From NCBI RefSeq assembly GCF_000282975.1, contig NZ_ALJC01000096.1, positions 1 through 51,617 on the forward strand: DNA of 51,617 nt, written 5' to 3'. The notes under the pieces are model-generated. The model saw nothing but the letters and a program-made list of their open reading frames with translations, had not been told where the DNA came from and did no database searches. Every line of letters begins with the position of its first letter. The first letter of the stretch is position 1. The translations under genes were made by a program, and so were the position numbers. Positions 7,619 to 17,839 of this stretch are shown here, piece after piece. Source of the DNA: Pseudomonas psychrophila HA-4 (GTDB lineage Bacteria; Pseudomonadota; Gammaproteobacteria; Pseudomonadales; Pseudomonadaceae).

Positions 7619-8968
7619 ATGAAAAAGCAACACACCAACACTCGGTTGATCTGCCAACTGTCAGCGGTTGCCGCGCTGGTTCTTTCTGCTAATGCGATGG
7701 CAGACGAAGCGTTCAGCGCCGACTCCAAGTGGATGACCGGCGATTGGGGCGGCGAGCGTACCAAGCTCATCGAGCAGGGGATCGACATCAAGGCTGATTA
7801 CGTCGGTGAAGTAGGCGCCAACTTGCATGGTGGCTACAACAGCGACAAAACAGCGCGCTACAGCGACCAGTTTGGCCTAGGCGTGGCGTTGGACCTGCAA
7901 AAGTTGTGGGGCTGGGATAACACTCAGGCCAAGATCCAGCTCACCAACCGTAACGGGCAAAACATCTCCAATGACCGCGTTGGCGATCCACGTGCGAGTA
8001 CCCTGAGTTCTTCGCAGGAAGTTTACGGCCGTGGCCACATGGTGCGTCTGACCCAGTTGTACATCCAGCATCAGTTCCTCGATGGCAAACTGGACGTCAA
8101 AGCCGGTTATTTTGGTGAAGGCGAAGACTTCAATACCTTCCCGTGTGAGTTCCAGAACTTGGCGTTTTGCGGGTCGCAGGTGGGTAACTGGGCCACCAAC
8201 ATCTGGTACAACTGGCCGGTTAGCCAGGCGGCATTGCGTGTCAAGTACAACATCACGCCTGAGTTCTACGCGCAGATCGGCGCGTACAATCAGAACCCGT
8301 CGCAACTGGAGCACGGCAACGGCTTTAAACTCAGCGGCAGCGGCACCAAAGGTACTGTTTTGCCTGTCGAGCTGGTCTGGTCGCCGAAGGTGAATAACCT
8401 GCCGGGCGAATACCGTGTCGGTTACTACAAAAGCACGGCGCCTGCGAATGACCTGCGCGAAGACATCAACGGCAATGACGCGGCCACCACCGGTCAGGCC
8501 TATCGCGTACATGACAGCAAGCACGGCTACTGGTTCGTGGTTCAGCAACAGCTCACCAGCCACAACGGTGATGCGACGCGCGGCCTGAACATCGCGGCCA
8601 ACGCGACCTTCCACGATAAGGCCACCAACATCGTCGACAACTACCAGTCGCTGATGTTTGTGTACAAAGGCCCGTTTGATGCTCGTCCAAAAGATGACAT
8701 TGGCATTGGCTTTGCCCGTATCCACGTCAACGACGAAGTGAAGAAGAACGCTGAGTTGGCCAACGCTGCCATTGGTGCTACCGACTACAACGATGCGCTG
8801 TTCTCACCGCTGCGTTCTACCGAGTACAACTACGAAATCAACTACGGTTTCCACGTGACCAATTGGCTTACCGTGCGTCCCAACTTGCAATACATCACCC
8901 ACCCGGGTGGCGTGGACCAAGTTGATAACGCGTTGGTGGCTGGCCTGAAAATTCAGTCGGTGTTCTAA
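7619..8968 (+). CDS. oprB: Carbohydrate-selective porin OprB
   Basis: Outer-membrane porin of 449 residues. A signal peptide runs to about residue 28 (ANAMADEAF). The mature protein opens with SKWMTGDWGGERTKL, the hallmark start of OprB-family sugar porins. Alternating aromatic beta-strand patterns run to the C-terminus, which ends in Phe (LKIQSVF), as expected for Bam-dependent barrel insertion. It admits glucose and related sugars to the periplasm for GtsA. The ATG at 7619 lies 8 bases after GAGG. It is the last gene of the gts block and is closed by a strong terminator. Confidence 0.94.
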   Translation: MKKQHTNTRLICQLSAVAALVLSANAMADEAFSADSKWMTGDWGGERTKLIEQGIDIKADYVGEVGANLHGGYNSDKTARYSDQFGLGVALDLQKLWGWDNTQAKIQLTNRNGQNISNDRVGDPRASTLSSSQEVYGRGHMVRLTQLYIQHQFLDGKLDVKAGYFGEGEDFNTFPCEFQNLAFCGSQVGNWATNIWYNWPVSQAALRVKYNITPEFYAQIGAYNQNPSQLEHGNGFKLSGSGTKGTVLPVELVWSPKVNNLPGEYRVGYYKSTAPANDLREDINGNDAATTGQAYRVHDSKHGYWFVVQQQLTSHNGDATRGLNIAANATFHDKATNIVDNYQSLMFVYKGPFDARPKDDIGIGFARIHVNDEVKKNAELANAAIGATDYNDALFSPLRSTEYNYEINYGFHVTNWLTVRPNLQYITHPGGVDQVDNALVAGLKIQSVF

Positions 8969-9006
8969 CGCTGTTGCGATAAGCTCCATGTCGTTGTGCG
9001 CAAAGT

Positions 9007-9034
9007 GCGGATAGCCTTGGCTATCCGCTTTTTT
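9007..9034 (+). terminator. Rho-independent terminator after oprB
   Basis: GCGGATAGCC-TT-GGCTATCCGC followed by six T. It is a perfect 10-base stem. Confidence 0.9.
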
Positions 9035-9109
9035 GTGTCAGCACTGCCGAGCTTTAGCGAGTCTGCGATGGCGGTACATTGGGCGACATGATTTTCAGGA
9101 CTGCGGCAC

Positions 9110-9973
9110 ATGCATGAGCATCCGCTTCACCGTTTTTTCAAATCCAAACGCGAACAGCCGGTCTTTCAGTGGGAGCGCTTTCAGCAGCGCGATGTTCTGG
9201 TGATCGATCATCCGCATTGCCAAGCCGTGTTTAGTCGTCAGGGCGCGCAATTGCTGCACTTCAAGCCGACCGGACAAAAACCTTGGTTGTGGTGTGCAGC
9301 CAAATGGCCGCAGGTCGGAGCGATCCGTGGTGGCGTGCCGATTTTTTGGCCGTGGTATGGGCGCCATCCCAGCGAAAATGCTTGGCCGTCTCATGGTTGG
9401 GCGCGGCTTATCGACTGGAAACTGCTGGACAGCAGTTCAGATGACGAGGGCGTTACCCTGCATTGGCGTTTGCAACTGTGCGACTGGCAGGTTGAGTTGC
9501 ATGCACGGCTGGGCGAAGACATGGAGTTGCGTTTGAGCACCGAACACCAAGACGATGAACCGTGCCAAGTGAGTCAGGCGTTACGAGCTTACTGGCGTAT
9601 CGGTGATGTGGCGGAGGTAGCGCTGTCCGGGCTCGATGGCGCCCAAGGTTATGACCAGCTCAATCGTGAGGAGTGCCAGCAACAAGGCGAACTCCGCGTC
9701 GCAGGCGGTTGCCAGCGGGTGTTCCAGCACGAGGGCGAAATGCAACTCAACGACCACGCCTGGCAGCGGGCCCTGAGTATCGATACCGGGGATCATGCCA
9801 ATACCGTGATCTGGCATCCCGGCAAACGGCCTTTACTGGGCGTGAGCTGGAATGAAGTGATGGGTTTTGTGTGCGTTGAGTCAGCGAGTACCGGCACTCA
9901 AAGCCAGAGCCTAGCCCCAGGCGAGCAAGCGCATCTGAGTTTGCAGGCGCGGGCGGGGCTGTGTAACGCCTAA
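9110..9973 (+). CDS. D-hexose-6-phosphate mutarotase (YeaD-like aldose 1-epimerase)
   Basis: A 287-residue galactose-mutarotase-fold protein. It shows the family signature RGGVPIFWPWYG (about 79-90), the catalytic His in PSHGWAR, and the C-terminal catalytic Glu in GVSWNEVMGFVCVES. The family interconverts alpha and beta hexose 6-phosphate anomers in the cytoplasm. That would feed the beta form to glucose-6-phosphate dehydrogenase, encoded a little downstream. It lies alone between the oprB terminator and hexR. The start is the first ATG; the ribosome-binding site is weak. Confidence 0.85.
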   Translation: MHEHPLHRFFKSKREQPVFQWERFQQRDVLVIDHPHCQAVFSRQGAQLLHFKPTGQKPWLWCAAKWPQVGAIRGGVPIFWPWYGRHPSENAWPSHGWARLIDWKLLDSSSDDEGVTLHWRLQLCDWQVELHARLGEDMELRLSTEHQDDEPCQVSQALRAYWRIGDVAEVALSGLDGAQGYDQLNREECQQQGELRVAGGCQRVFQHEGEMQLNDHAWQRALSIDTGDHANTVIWHPGKRPLLGVSWNEVMGFVCVESASTGTQSQSLAPGEQAHLSLQARAGLCNA

Positions 9974-9984
9974 CCCCACAACGA

Positions 9985-10017
9985 TCTGTAGGAGCAGCCG
10001 GTCGACGCTCCTACAGA
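9985..10017. repeat. REP-type palindrome
   Basis: TGTAGGAGC and GCTCCTACA flank AGCCGGTCGAC. The same core occurs at 46362-46392. It lies between the convergent mutarotase and hexR genes and may also act as a transcript end. Confidence 0.7.
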
Positions 10018-10073
10018 GGCAACATGACTTTTGATCTAAACCACGCTGGCCGAACGCGGCAGTCCCAGGGTGG

Positions 10074-10943
10074 TCAGTTGAACTCATCCCCCACCGGGTA
10101 ACGGCTGGCATTCAGGCTTTCTTTGATCTTGCGCAGGTGCGGCTGGAAATCCACCCCTCGGCGCAAGGTCATGCCAGTGGCGAGTACATCCAGCACGGTG
10201 AGCTGGATGATGCGCGAGGTCATCGGCATATAGATGTCGGTGTCCTCAGGCAGTGGGATGTTCAGGCTCAACGTGCTGGCTTTGGCCAGCGGTGAGTTCT
10301 CTGCGGTCAGCCCCAGCACCGAGGCGCCGTTGGCACGTGCAATGCGCGCCACTTCGACCAGTTCTCGCGTACGTCCTGTGTAGGAAATAATCACGAATAA
10401 CTCGCCGGTGTGCGCCACCGAAGCGATCATGCGTTGCATTAAAACGTCAGCGTGGGCCGTGACCGCCAGGTTAAAGCGGAAAAACTTATGCTGTGCATCG
10501 AGCGCTACCGGGGCCGAGGCGCCCAACCCGAAAAAGTGAATCTGACGGGCCTGGATCAACAAGTCGACGGCGCGACTGATCAGGTTCGGGTCCAAGGCCT
10601 GGCAGGCACTGTCCAGTGAGGCAATTGCGCTGCCGAAAATCTTTTGCGTGTAGGCAGCCGGATTATCATCGGCCTCAACCGCGCGGCTCACGTAAGCTGC
10701 GCCACTGGCCAGGCTTTGTGCCAGTTGCAGTTTTAGTTCCGGGTAGCCGCTGACACCAAACGAACGGCAAAAGCGGTTGACCGTGGGCTCGCTGACCGAC
10801 GCCGCTTGAGCCAGCGCAGCGATACTGAAGCGGGTCGCCTGTTGCGGGTTTTGCAGAATTATCTCTGCCACCTTGCGCTCGGCCTTATTCAGGTCTTCGA
10901 GGCGGCCTTTGATTTGTTCGAGTAAATTTCGCACGCGGTCCAT
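10074..10943 (-). CDS. hexR: HexR, RpiR-family repressor of hexose catabolism
   Basis: A 289-residue regulator with an N-terminal RpiR helix-turn-helix (about 1-77; [20 protein letters not shown]) and a C-terminal SIS sugar-phosphate-binding domain (about 120-260; [30 protein letters not shown]). In pseudomonads HexR represses zwf-pgl-eda, edd-glk and gap-1, and is released by 2-keto-3-deoxy-6-phosphogluconate, the substrate of Eda. It is transcribed divergently from zwf, so one operator can serve both. The start is supported by AAGGAT upstream. Confidence 0.93.
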   Translation of the reverse strand: MDRVRNLLEQIKGRLEDLNKAERKVAEIILQNPQQATRFSIAALAQAASVSEPTVNRFCRSFGVSGYPELKLQLAQSLASGAAYVSRAVEADDNPAAYTQKIFGSAIASLDSACQALDPNLISRAVDLLIQARQIHFFGLGASAPVALDAQHKFFRFNLAVTAHADVLMQRMIASVAHTGELFVIISYTGRTRELVEVARIARANGASVLGLTAENSPLAKASTLSLNIPLPEDTDIYMPMTSRIIQLTVLDVLATGMTLRRGVDFQPHLRKIKESLNASRYPVGDEFN

Positions 10944-11057
10944 TTATGATCCTTGGGTCGGCGATGCATGAACCATTCTAAAGCGGTTCGCAAGGTGGCC
11001 TATCCTACTGGTGGCCTGTGATGACCACTAGCAGGAATCTGTATTTTCAGAAAATGT

Positions 11058-11073
11058 TGTGTTTATTACTACA
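11058..11073. promoter_or_regulatory. Putative HexR operator in the hexR-zwf intergenic region
   Basis: TGTGTTTATTACTACA is an AT-rich imperfect palindrome with TGT/ACA ends, close to the known HexR patterns (TTGT-N7/8-ACAA in P. putida). It lies 66 bases before zwf. The match is imperfect, so this is a reasoned candidate. Confidence 0.45.
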
Positions 11074-11125
11074 TTTTTCCTTGAGTGATGCCTTGAAAAA
11101 AGGTATTTGTAGCTTAACTTGATAA

Positions 11126-11133
11126 AAGAACAA
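11126..11133 (+). promoter_or_regulatory. Putative Hfq/Crc motif before zwf
   Basis: AAGAACAA within an A-rich run ends 5 bases before the zwf ATG and fits AANAANAA. No clear Shine-Dalgarno is present in the same stretch. Confidence 0.4.
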
Positions 11134-11138
11134 ACATC

Positions 11139-12594
<1,456 letters not shown>

Positions 12595-12608
<14 letters not shown>

Positions 12609-13308
12609 TTTGAAACTGCCTGAAGGTGTCACTGCGCACACCTTCAAGAACCCGATGGTGCTCGCCGAAAACTTGGCACAAACAGTTGCCGGGCAACTGA
12701 ATGAGGCGATTGCCAAACAAGGTGTTGCGACGCTAGTCGTGTCTGGAGGTCGCAGCCCTGTGGCGTTTTTCCAGAGCCTGATCAAGCAGCCTGTTGACTG
12801 GTCCAAAGTGGTCGTCAGCCTAGCAGATGAGCGCTGGGTACCGGTTGAGCACGCTGACAGCAACGCCGGTTTACTGAAAAAGAATTTGCTGCAAGGACCG
12901 GCTGCCAAAGCGCGCTTTGTGGGGTTGTACAACGTTGCTGCCAGCCTTGAAGCTGCTGCCGAGCAAGCTGACCGTACCTTGGCCGAGTTGCCGCCGATTG
13001 ACGTGCTAATTTTGGGCATGGGCGATGACGGGCATACCGCCTCGCTGTTCCCGGGCAGTCCTAACCTGACGCAAGCATTGCAATTGGACAATGCGCGTCG
13101 TTGCTGGCCGATGCTGGCACCGACCGTGCCGCACCAGCGTTTGAGCATGAGCCGCAGCCTGCTGGCGAGCGCGCGAAATATCGTTCTGTCGATTCAGGGA
13201 CAGGCCAAATTGAATACCCTTAACGAAGCGCTAGGAGGCACCGATGTCGCCGCCTTGCCGATTCGTGCCTTTCTGCAACCTACGTTAGAGATTTACTGGT
13301 GCCCATGA
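12595..13308 (+). CDS. pgl: 6-phosphogluconolactonase
   Basis: A 237-residue enzyme of the NagB/lactonase fold that hydrolyses 6-phosphogluconolactone to 6-phosphogluconate. Diagnostic stretches are VVSGGRSP (substrate loop), [11 protein letters not shown] and [15 protein letters not shown]. The start overlaps the end of zwf, within GGGAGGTCTTGGTATG, so translation is coupled. A short gap to the chosen eda start follows. Confidence 0.94.
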
Positions 13309-13325
13309 GCCAAGGATCAGCTGCC

Positions 13326-13991
13326 ATGACAACAAAAATTGCCAACGTTTCGATGGCCCAAAAAGTCGCCCTGATCGATGAACTGTGTGCCAAGGCGCGC
13401 ATTCTTCCGGTGATTACCATTGCACGTAAACAGGACATTCTGCCGTTGGCCGATGCGCTGGCAGCAGGTGGTCTGAGCGCCTTGGAAGTCACGTTGCGTT
13501 CGGAGTTTGGCCTGGAGGCTATTCGCGTCCTGCGTGATCAGCGCCCGGAGCTGGTCACAGGTGCGGGCACCATTTTGGATCGCCACATGCTGTCTGCGGC
13601 TGAAGAAGCCGGTTCGCAATTTATCGTCACGCCGGGCATTACCCGTGATCTGCTTGAGGCCAGCGTCGCCAGTGATATTCCGCTGTTGCCGGGTATCAGC
13701 AATGCGTCCGGGATCATGGAAGGTTATGGCTTGGGTTACCGCCGATTCAAACTGTTTCCGGCTGAAGTCAGCGGCGGCGTAGCGGCAATCAAAGCGCTGG
13801 GCGGTCCTTTTGGCGAAGTGAAGTTTTGCCCGACAGGTGGCGTTAGCCCGGCGAACATCCGCAACTACATGGCGTTGAAAAACGTAATGTGTGTGGGCGG
13901 AAGCTGGATGCTCGACAGCGAGTGGATCAAAAACGGCGACTGGGCCCGTATCCAGGAATGCACAGCTGAGGCTTTGGCACTGCTGGACTGA
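13326..13991 (+). CDS. eda: KDPG aldolase (2-dehydro-3-deoxyphosphogluconate aldolase)
   Basis: A 221-residue class I aldolase splitting KDPG into pyruvate and glyceraldehyde 3-phosphate, the last step of the Entner-Doudoroff route. The Schiff-base Lys is in RRFKLFPAEVSGG, and the catalytic Glu in LEVTLRSE. I chose ATG 13326 (MTTKIANVSM) because AAGGA lies 10 bases upstream and the length fits the family. ATG 13305 and GTG 13299 overlap the pgl stop and are alternatives adding 7 or 9 residues. A strong terminator follows. Confidence 0.94.
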   Translation: MTTKIANVSMAQKVALIDELCAKARILPVITIARKQDILPLADALAAGGLSALEVTLRSEFGLEAIRVLRDQRPELVTGAGTILDRHMLSAAEEAGSQFIVTPGITRDLLEASVASDIPLLPGISNASGIMEGYGLGYRRFKLFPAEVSGGVAAIKALGGPFGEVKFCPTGGVSPANIRNYMALKNVMCVGGSWMLDSEWIKNGDWARIQECTAEALALLD

Positions 13992-14031
13992 TAGCGATTT
14001 AACGAATTGTGTTGTGTGTTCTACGGTTTTT

Positions 14032-14061
14032 GGTGCGCTTGGTCGGCGCACCTTTTTTTTT
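14032..14061 (+). terminator. Rho-independent terminator of zwf-pgl-eda
   Basis: GGTGCGC-TTGGTCG-GCGCACC followed by nine T. Confidence 0.9.
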
Positions 14062-14136
14062 GCCTGGGATTTTTGTGCTGTAGATTTTTTTGCGGTCTGA
14101 AAGTATTGCGCTGAATCTGATAACACCTCGGTAAAG

Positions 14137-14175
14137 CTCCCTCTCTTTCCGGGAGAGAGGGCTGGGGTGAGGGCG
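14137..14175. repeat. CCCTCTC...GAGAGGG interspersed palindrome
   Basis: CTCCCTCTC pairs with GAGAGAGGG around CCGG, followed by CTGGGGTGAGGG. This is a common intergenic element in pseudomonads and a different family from the GTAGGAGC REPs. It may help end the minus-strand aminotransferase transcript. Confidence 0.6.
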
Positions 14176-14178
14176 CTT

Positions 14179-15366
14179 TTAGCCCTGCGACAATTCCCGC
14201 AACGCCGTGACCAACCGCTGAATGTCTTCAAGCGTGGTCGCAAGCCCGACGGTAATTCGAATGCAACTGCCGCACGCGGAGCCATTGCGCGCGACGGTGA
14301 ACAGGTTGTAGTCCTTGAGCAAGCGCTCGACCATTGGCTGCTGATCGTCGACATGGGTAAAGCGCATTGAGGTAATGGCGCAGTTCAGGCGTGGGTCCTC
14401 GGGTGTCAGCACTTCAATTCCTGGCAGTTGGCGCGCTTCGTTCACCCATAACTCGCGCAGGTAGCGCAGTCGATCGCCTTTAGCCTTCGAACCGCCCAGT
14501 GCGCGGTGTTCCTGCAATACCTTGGGCAAGGTCAGCCAAGCTGGGATGTTGGCAGTGCCGTAGGGCGAGCGGGTGCGAATATCGGGTTCGGGGTAACGTT
14601 CGCTGCCCATGTCCGGGTCAATGTCAGCCAGACGCTGTGGGTCTATGTACATAAAACCCAACGTGAGCGGCGAGCCGATCCATTTGTGCAGGTTGAAACC
14701 AGCAAAGGGCACGCCCAGTGCCTGCAGATCAAAATCGATCTGGCCTAAGGCGTGTGCGCCATCCAAGACCACATCCACCCCGTGTGCCTTGGCCAACTCG
14801 GTAATGGCTTGAACAGGCATCACGAGTCCGGTGCGGTGCGTCACATGGGTCAGCGCCATCAGCTTGATGTGCGGATAACGTTCGAACGCCTCGCGGTAGC
14901 TGGCGACGAGGCTTTCATACGTAGCAGGGTGCTTGTGGGAGATTTCAATAATCTCCAGCCCACGCTGTTGCGCCACCCAACGCATGGCGTATTCGACGCT
15001 GTGATAATCCAGATCGCTGATCAGTAACTGATCACCGGGCTGCAAGCCGTTGTAGTTGCGAATCACCGATTGCAGAGCATCCGACGCGCAGTTGGTGAGG
15101 GCGATGCTGGTGTGCTCAACCCCCAGAAGCTCGGCCAACTGATTGCGGATATCGAGGCTTTGGGTTTCATCGAAGACTTGGCGGACATGCACTGAGTTGC
15201 TGCGGTTAATAAAGTCAATATTGCGCTGGTAATCCTGTGCCACCGCGTGGGTCATGCGCCCGAAGTAGCCATTCTCCAGATTGATAGGTCCTGGGGCTAC
15301 GTCGTAGCGCTGGGCGATGGTGTGCCAAAAATGTTCGTCGCAGGCGTTGTCATCGTTCCTTGGCAT
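14179..15366 (-). CDS. PLP-dependent class V aminotransferase, isopenicillin-N-epimerase-like
   Basis: A 395-residue fold-type I PLP enzyme. The PLP-binding Asp is in VVLDGAHALGQ and the Schiff-base Lys in FNLHKWIGSPL. The class V C-terminal domain carries ACGSCIRITVGLATT. Members include cysteine desulfurase-like and CefD-like enzymes; here there is no Cys loop typical of IscS, so desulfurase activity is unlikely. The physiological substrate is not apparent. It follows the DUF3820 gene on the same strand after 12 bases, so they are probably co-transcribed. Confidence 0.85.
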   Translation of the reverse strand: MPRNDDNACDEHFWHTIAQRYDVAPGPINLENGYFGRMTHAVAQDYQRNIDFINRSNSVHVRQVFDETQSLDIRNQLAELLGVEHTSIALTNCASDALQSVIRNYNGLQPGDQLLISDLDYHSVEYAMRWVAQQRGLEIIEISHKHPATYESLVASYREAFERYPHIKLMALTHVTHRTGLVMPVQAITELAKAHGVDVVLDGAHALGQIDFDLQALGVPFAGFNLHKWIGSPLTLGFMYIDPQRLADIDPDMGSERYPEPDIRTRSPYGTANIPAWLTLPKVLQEHRALGGSKAKGDRLRYLRELWVNEARQLPGIEVLTPEDPRLNCAITSMRFTHVDDQQPMVERLLKDYNLFTVARNGSACGSCIRITVGLATTLEDIQRLVTALRELSQG

Positions 15367-15378
15367 ATAGCAACTCTA

Positions 15379-15615
15379 TCAATGGCGAGGTTTGGGTTTT
15401 CCGTGTTTGGCGCGTAACGGGTCCAGCAGGTCCGACAGACCGTTATGATCGATCTCTTGCATCAAGGCCAGCAAACCGCCCAATTCACCATGCGGGAAGC
15501 CTTCACGGGCAAACCAGTTCAAGTACTGGCCAGGCAAGTCAGCGATGACTCGGCCTTTGTATTTGCCGAATGGCATTTCGCGGGTGACCAGCAGCTCAAG
15601 TTTTTCGGAGTTCAT
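15379..15615 (-). CDS. DUF3820 family protein
   Basis: A 78-residue cytoplasmic protein with the family core MPFGKYKGRVIADLPGQYL followed by WFAREGFPHGELG. The family has been described as a putative quorum-sensing-regulated virulence factor and shares the FGKYKG core with exonuclease-associated small proteins, but no biochemical role is settled. GAAGG precedes the ATG. It is the first gene of a two-gene minus-strand unit with the class V aminotransferase, and divergent from the PA2169-like gene. Confidence 0.8.
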   Translation of the reverse strand: MNSEKLELLVTREMPFGKYKGRVIADLPGQYLNWFAREGFPHGELGGLLALMQEIDHNGLSDLLDPLRAKHGKPKPRH

Positions 15616-15763
15616 TCAACGGCCTTCAGTACGTACAGCAACAGGATGAAAATACAGGCATTTTGCATGCAGGCCAATTGACAGTTCATGCAAATAAACC
15701 GGATACAGATTTTTTGTATTTTTTAAGTTATTGATTTATATGAATTATTTTATATTCGAAAGC

Positions 15764-15779
15764 TGGCACAAGGACTGCA
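15764..15779 (+). promoter_or_regulatory. Sigma-54 (RpoN) -24/-12 promoter
   Basis: TGGCACAAGGACTGCA has the obligatory GG and GC exactly 10 bases apart. It matches TGGCACR-N4-TTGCA with one mismatch (C for the first T of the -12). It lies 41 bases before the ATG of the PA2169-like gene, with an AT-rich stretch upstream (15706-15755) suitable for bending between an enhancer and RNA polymerase. Confidence 0.75.
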
Positions 15780-15820
15780 ACCTCTATTGCACGATCCTCA
15801 ACTCAGCAAGGAATTGAACA

Positions 15821-16288
15821 ATGACTGATCTTAATAAAGAAGCCATCTCTGTCCTGAACGATCTGATCGAAACCAGCAAAGATGGACAGGAAGGTTTCAA
15901 GACCTGTGCCGAAGATATTAAACACCCAGAGCTTAAAGCGCTGTTCGTAAAACGCTCGGTTGATTGCGCCACTGCCGCGGCAGAACTGCAGGCAGAAGTC
16001 CGTAAATTGGGCGGCGACCCAGAGACCAGTACCAGTGTGGCGGGTGACTTGCACCGCCGCTGGTTGGACGTTAAGTCAATTTTTACCGGCAAGGACGAGG
16101 AGGCTGTGCTCAACGAAGCTGAGCGCGGTGAAGACCATGCCCTGAAGGCTTATAAGGAAGCGCTGGAAAAGATCGCCAAGCACAACTTGGTAGGCATCCG
16201 TGATGTGGTTGAGCGTCAGTACCATGGCGTACAGCGCAATCATGACCAAGTAAAGGCGCTGCGTAATGAAGCCCGCGCGCGCTCTTAA
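15821..16288 (+). CDS. PA2169-like four-helix-bundle protein (DUF2383)
   Basis: A 155-residue soluble, highly helical, acidic protein. It has the family pattern VLNDLIETSKDGQEGFKTCA, HPELKALFVKRS and the C-terminal RDVVERQYHGVQRNHDQVKALR, and resembles ferritin-like four-helix bundles. No complete di-iron ligand set is obvious, so iron binding is uncertain. It stands alone between a sigma-54 promoter and a strong terminator. The RpoN promoter suggests induction by a nitrogen, stress or surface signal; no activator gene is adjacent. Confidence 0.85.
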   Translation: MTDLNKEAISVLNDLIETSKDGQEGFKTCAEDIKHPELKALFVKRSVDCATAAAELQAEVRKLGGDPETSTSVAGDLHRRWLDVKSIFTGKDEEAVLNEAERGEDHALKAYKEALEKIAKHNLVGIRDVVERQYHGVQRNHDQVKALRNEARARS

Positions 16289-16307
16289 ATAAACGTTTAG
16301 AGCAAAC

Positions 16308-16336
16308 AAAAAACGCCGGCTAGCCGGCGTTTTTTT
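16308..16336. terminator. Bidirectional terminator between the PA2169-like gene and phaJ
   Basis: AACGCCGGC-TA-GCCGGCGTT is flanked by an A-run on the left and a T-run on the right, so it can end both convergent transcripts. Confidence 0.9.
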
Positions 16337-16347
16337 ATGGCCTGCGA

Positions 16348-16818
16348 TCAACCAATGCTGATGGCTGGCAACACAGGTAGGGTCACGGTTTGCTGCTTAC
16401 GGGGGGCGATGATCTCGGCTTCCCCATCGACAACAATTTCATCACGCTGGTTGAACACGCGGGTGGCAATGCGTACGCGAAACTTTGGCAGCTTTTCCAG
16501 AATTTCCAGGCGCACGGTCAGGGTGTCACCGATTTTTACCGGCTTTTGAAAGCTCATTTGCTGGCCGACATAAATAGTGCCCGGGCCAGGCAGCTCGCAC
16601 GCTACGGCAGCGCTGATTAATGCACCGCTGAACATGCCGTGAGCAATGCGCTCTTTGAACATAGTGGCAGCAGCGAATTCAGGGTCGAGGTGCACCGGGT
16701 TGTGGTCACCAGACATTGCCGCAAAAAGCTGAATATCGCGCTCTTCGACGGTTTTGCTGTAGCTGGCAGTCTGGCCGACTTCGAGGGCTTCGTACGGGGT
16801 GTTAGTAACCTGGGTCAT
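16348..16818 (-). CDS. phaJ1: (R)-specific enoyl-CoA hydratase (MaoC/PhaJ)
   Basis: A 156-residue hot-dog-fold hydratase. The hydratase-2 motif AAMSGDHNPVHLDPEFA holds Asp38 and His43, spaced as the catalytic pair of PhaJ enzymes; IAHGMFSGALISA follows. It converts trans-2-enoyl-CoA from beta-oxidation into (R)-3-hydroxyacyl-CoA, a precursor for polyhydroxyalkanoate. The neighbourhood (hydrolase, fadD2, fadD1) matches the phaJ1 locus of P. aeruginosa and P. putida, which is why I use that symbol. AGGA lies 10 bases before the start. Confidence 0.85.
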   Translation of the reverse strand: MTQVTNTPYEALEVGQTASYSKTVEERDIQLFAAMSGDHNPVHLDPEFAAATMFKERIAHGMFSGALISAAVACELPGPGTIYVGQQMSFQKPVKIGDTLTVRLEILEKLPKFRVRIATRVFNQRDEIVVDGEAEIIAPRKQQTVTLPVLPAISIG

Positions 16819-16894
16819 CTAGCGCATGTCCTGTGACGAGTGTTTGATTTCAAGAGTTTGATTTTAAGTTCTTTTTCTAAAATGGGTGGTCAGG

Positions 16895-17839
16895 TTATTC
16901 ACTTCGGGGCGGACGCGAATAGTCCAGCGCCTGATTCAGCCAGGCAATAACGTCGGCGGTGACGTGGTCGCGGTTGGTTTCATTGAAGAGCTCATGCCGC
17001 GCTTGCGGGTAAAGATTAAGTTGCAGGTGTTGAGTGCCTGCTTTGCGTAAAGCGTGGTCCAGATCTACCAGACGTTTACCTTCACTGACCGGGTCACAGG
17101 CACCGCCGATGATCAGCACGGGCAGCGCCGAGTCAATCTGAACGAGATTGGACGCTTTGCTGATTTGCTGCAAGCCGCCGAGCAGGTCGACCCACAGCTG
17201 ATTGGTGCAACGAAAGCCGCATAAAGGGTCATTGGCATATGCATCGACCTCGACCGGGTCCCGGCTGAGCCAGTCATAACGTGTGCGATTGGGTTTGAAG
17301 GCTTTATTAAACGAGCCAAACGATAGCCACTCAATCAATGCACTGCGACCTTTAGGGCCTTGGCGCCAGCGCTCGAAGCGCGCGATCAGGCTGGCGCTGC
17401 GGTACAAGGCAACCGGCTGGAAGTTCGACGCGCTGAGAATGGCGCCCTGCAAGCTGGCGCTGTGGTGCAGCAAATAGGCCTGGGCAATGTAGCTGCCCAT
17501 GCTGTGGCCGAGCAGAAAAACCGGTACCCCCTTGTGCGCTTGGTGGATGTGCTGATTAAGGCTCGCTACGTCGCTGACCACTGCACACCAGCCATCGTCG
17601 TCTGCGTAATAGCCCAGTGCCCCGCGTTCGGCGGTTCTGCCGTGGCCGCGCTGGTCGTGGGCATATACCCCAAAACCGGCCTCGCACAAGGCCTTGCCAA
17701 AGCGAGCGTATCGACCGCTGTGCTCTGCCATGCCATGCGCCACCAAGATAATGGCCTTGGGCTTGCCCTCAGGCAGCCACTGGTTCACGAAAAGACCTGT
17801 ACGGTCATTCGCCTCCAGCCAAAAGGTTTCATGGGTCAT
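16895..17839 (-). CDS. Alpha/beta hydrolase, monoacylglycerol lipase/lysophospholipase type
   Basis: A 314-residue serine hydrolase. The nucleophile is Ser113 in LLGHSMGSY, the Asp is in GGACDPVSEG, the His in ARHELFNE, and the oxyanion region is VAHGMAEHSGRY. This is the pattern of PldB/MGLL-like enzymes. ATG 17839 (MTHETFWLE) is chosen for AAGGA 7 bases upstream; an earlier in-frame ATG adds ten residues. It probably releases fatty acids from acylglycerols or lysophospholipids for the divergent FadD enzymes. It is upstream of phaJ on the same strand with a 76-base gap. Confidence 0.85.
   Translation of the reverse strand: MTHETFWLEANDRTGLFVNQWLPEGKPKAIILVAHGMAEHSGRYARFGKALCEAGFGVYAHDQRGHGRTAERGALGYYADDDGWCAVVSDVASLNQHIHQAHKGVPVFLLGHSMGSYIAQAYLLHHSASLQGAILSASNFQPVALYRSASLIARFERWRQGPKGRSALIEWLSFGSFNKAFKPNRTRYDWLSRDPVEVDAYANDPLCGFRCTNQLWVDLLGGLQQISKASNLVQIDSALPVLIIGGACDPVSEGKRLVDLDHALRKAGTQHLQLNLYPQARHELFNETNRDHVTADVIAWLNQALDYSRPPRSE

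Noticed and set aside
13317..14354. 345-codon minus-strand open frame over eda and its terminator
   Set aside because: It reads through the eda terminator and a repeat, is antisense to eda, and shows no domain.
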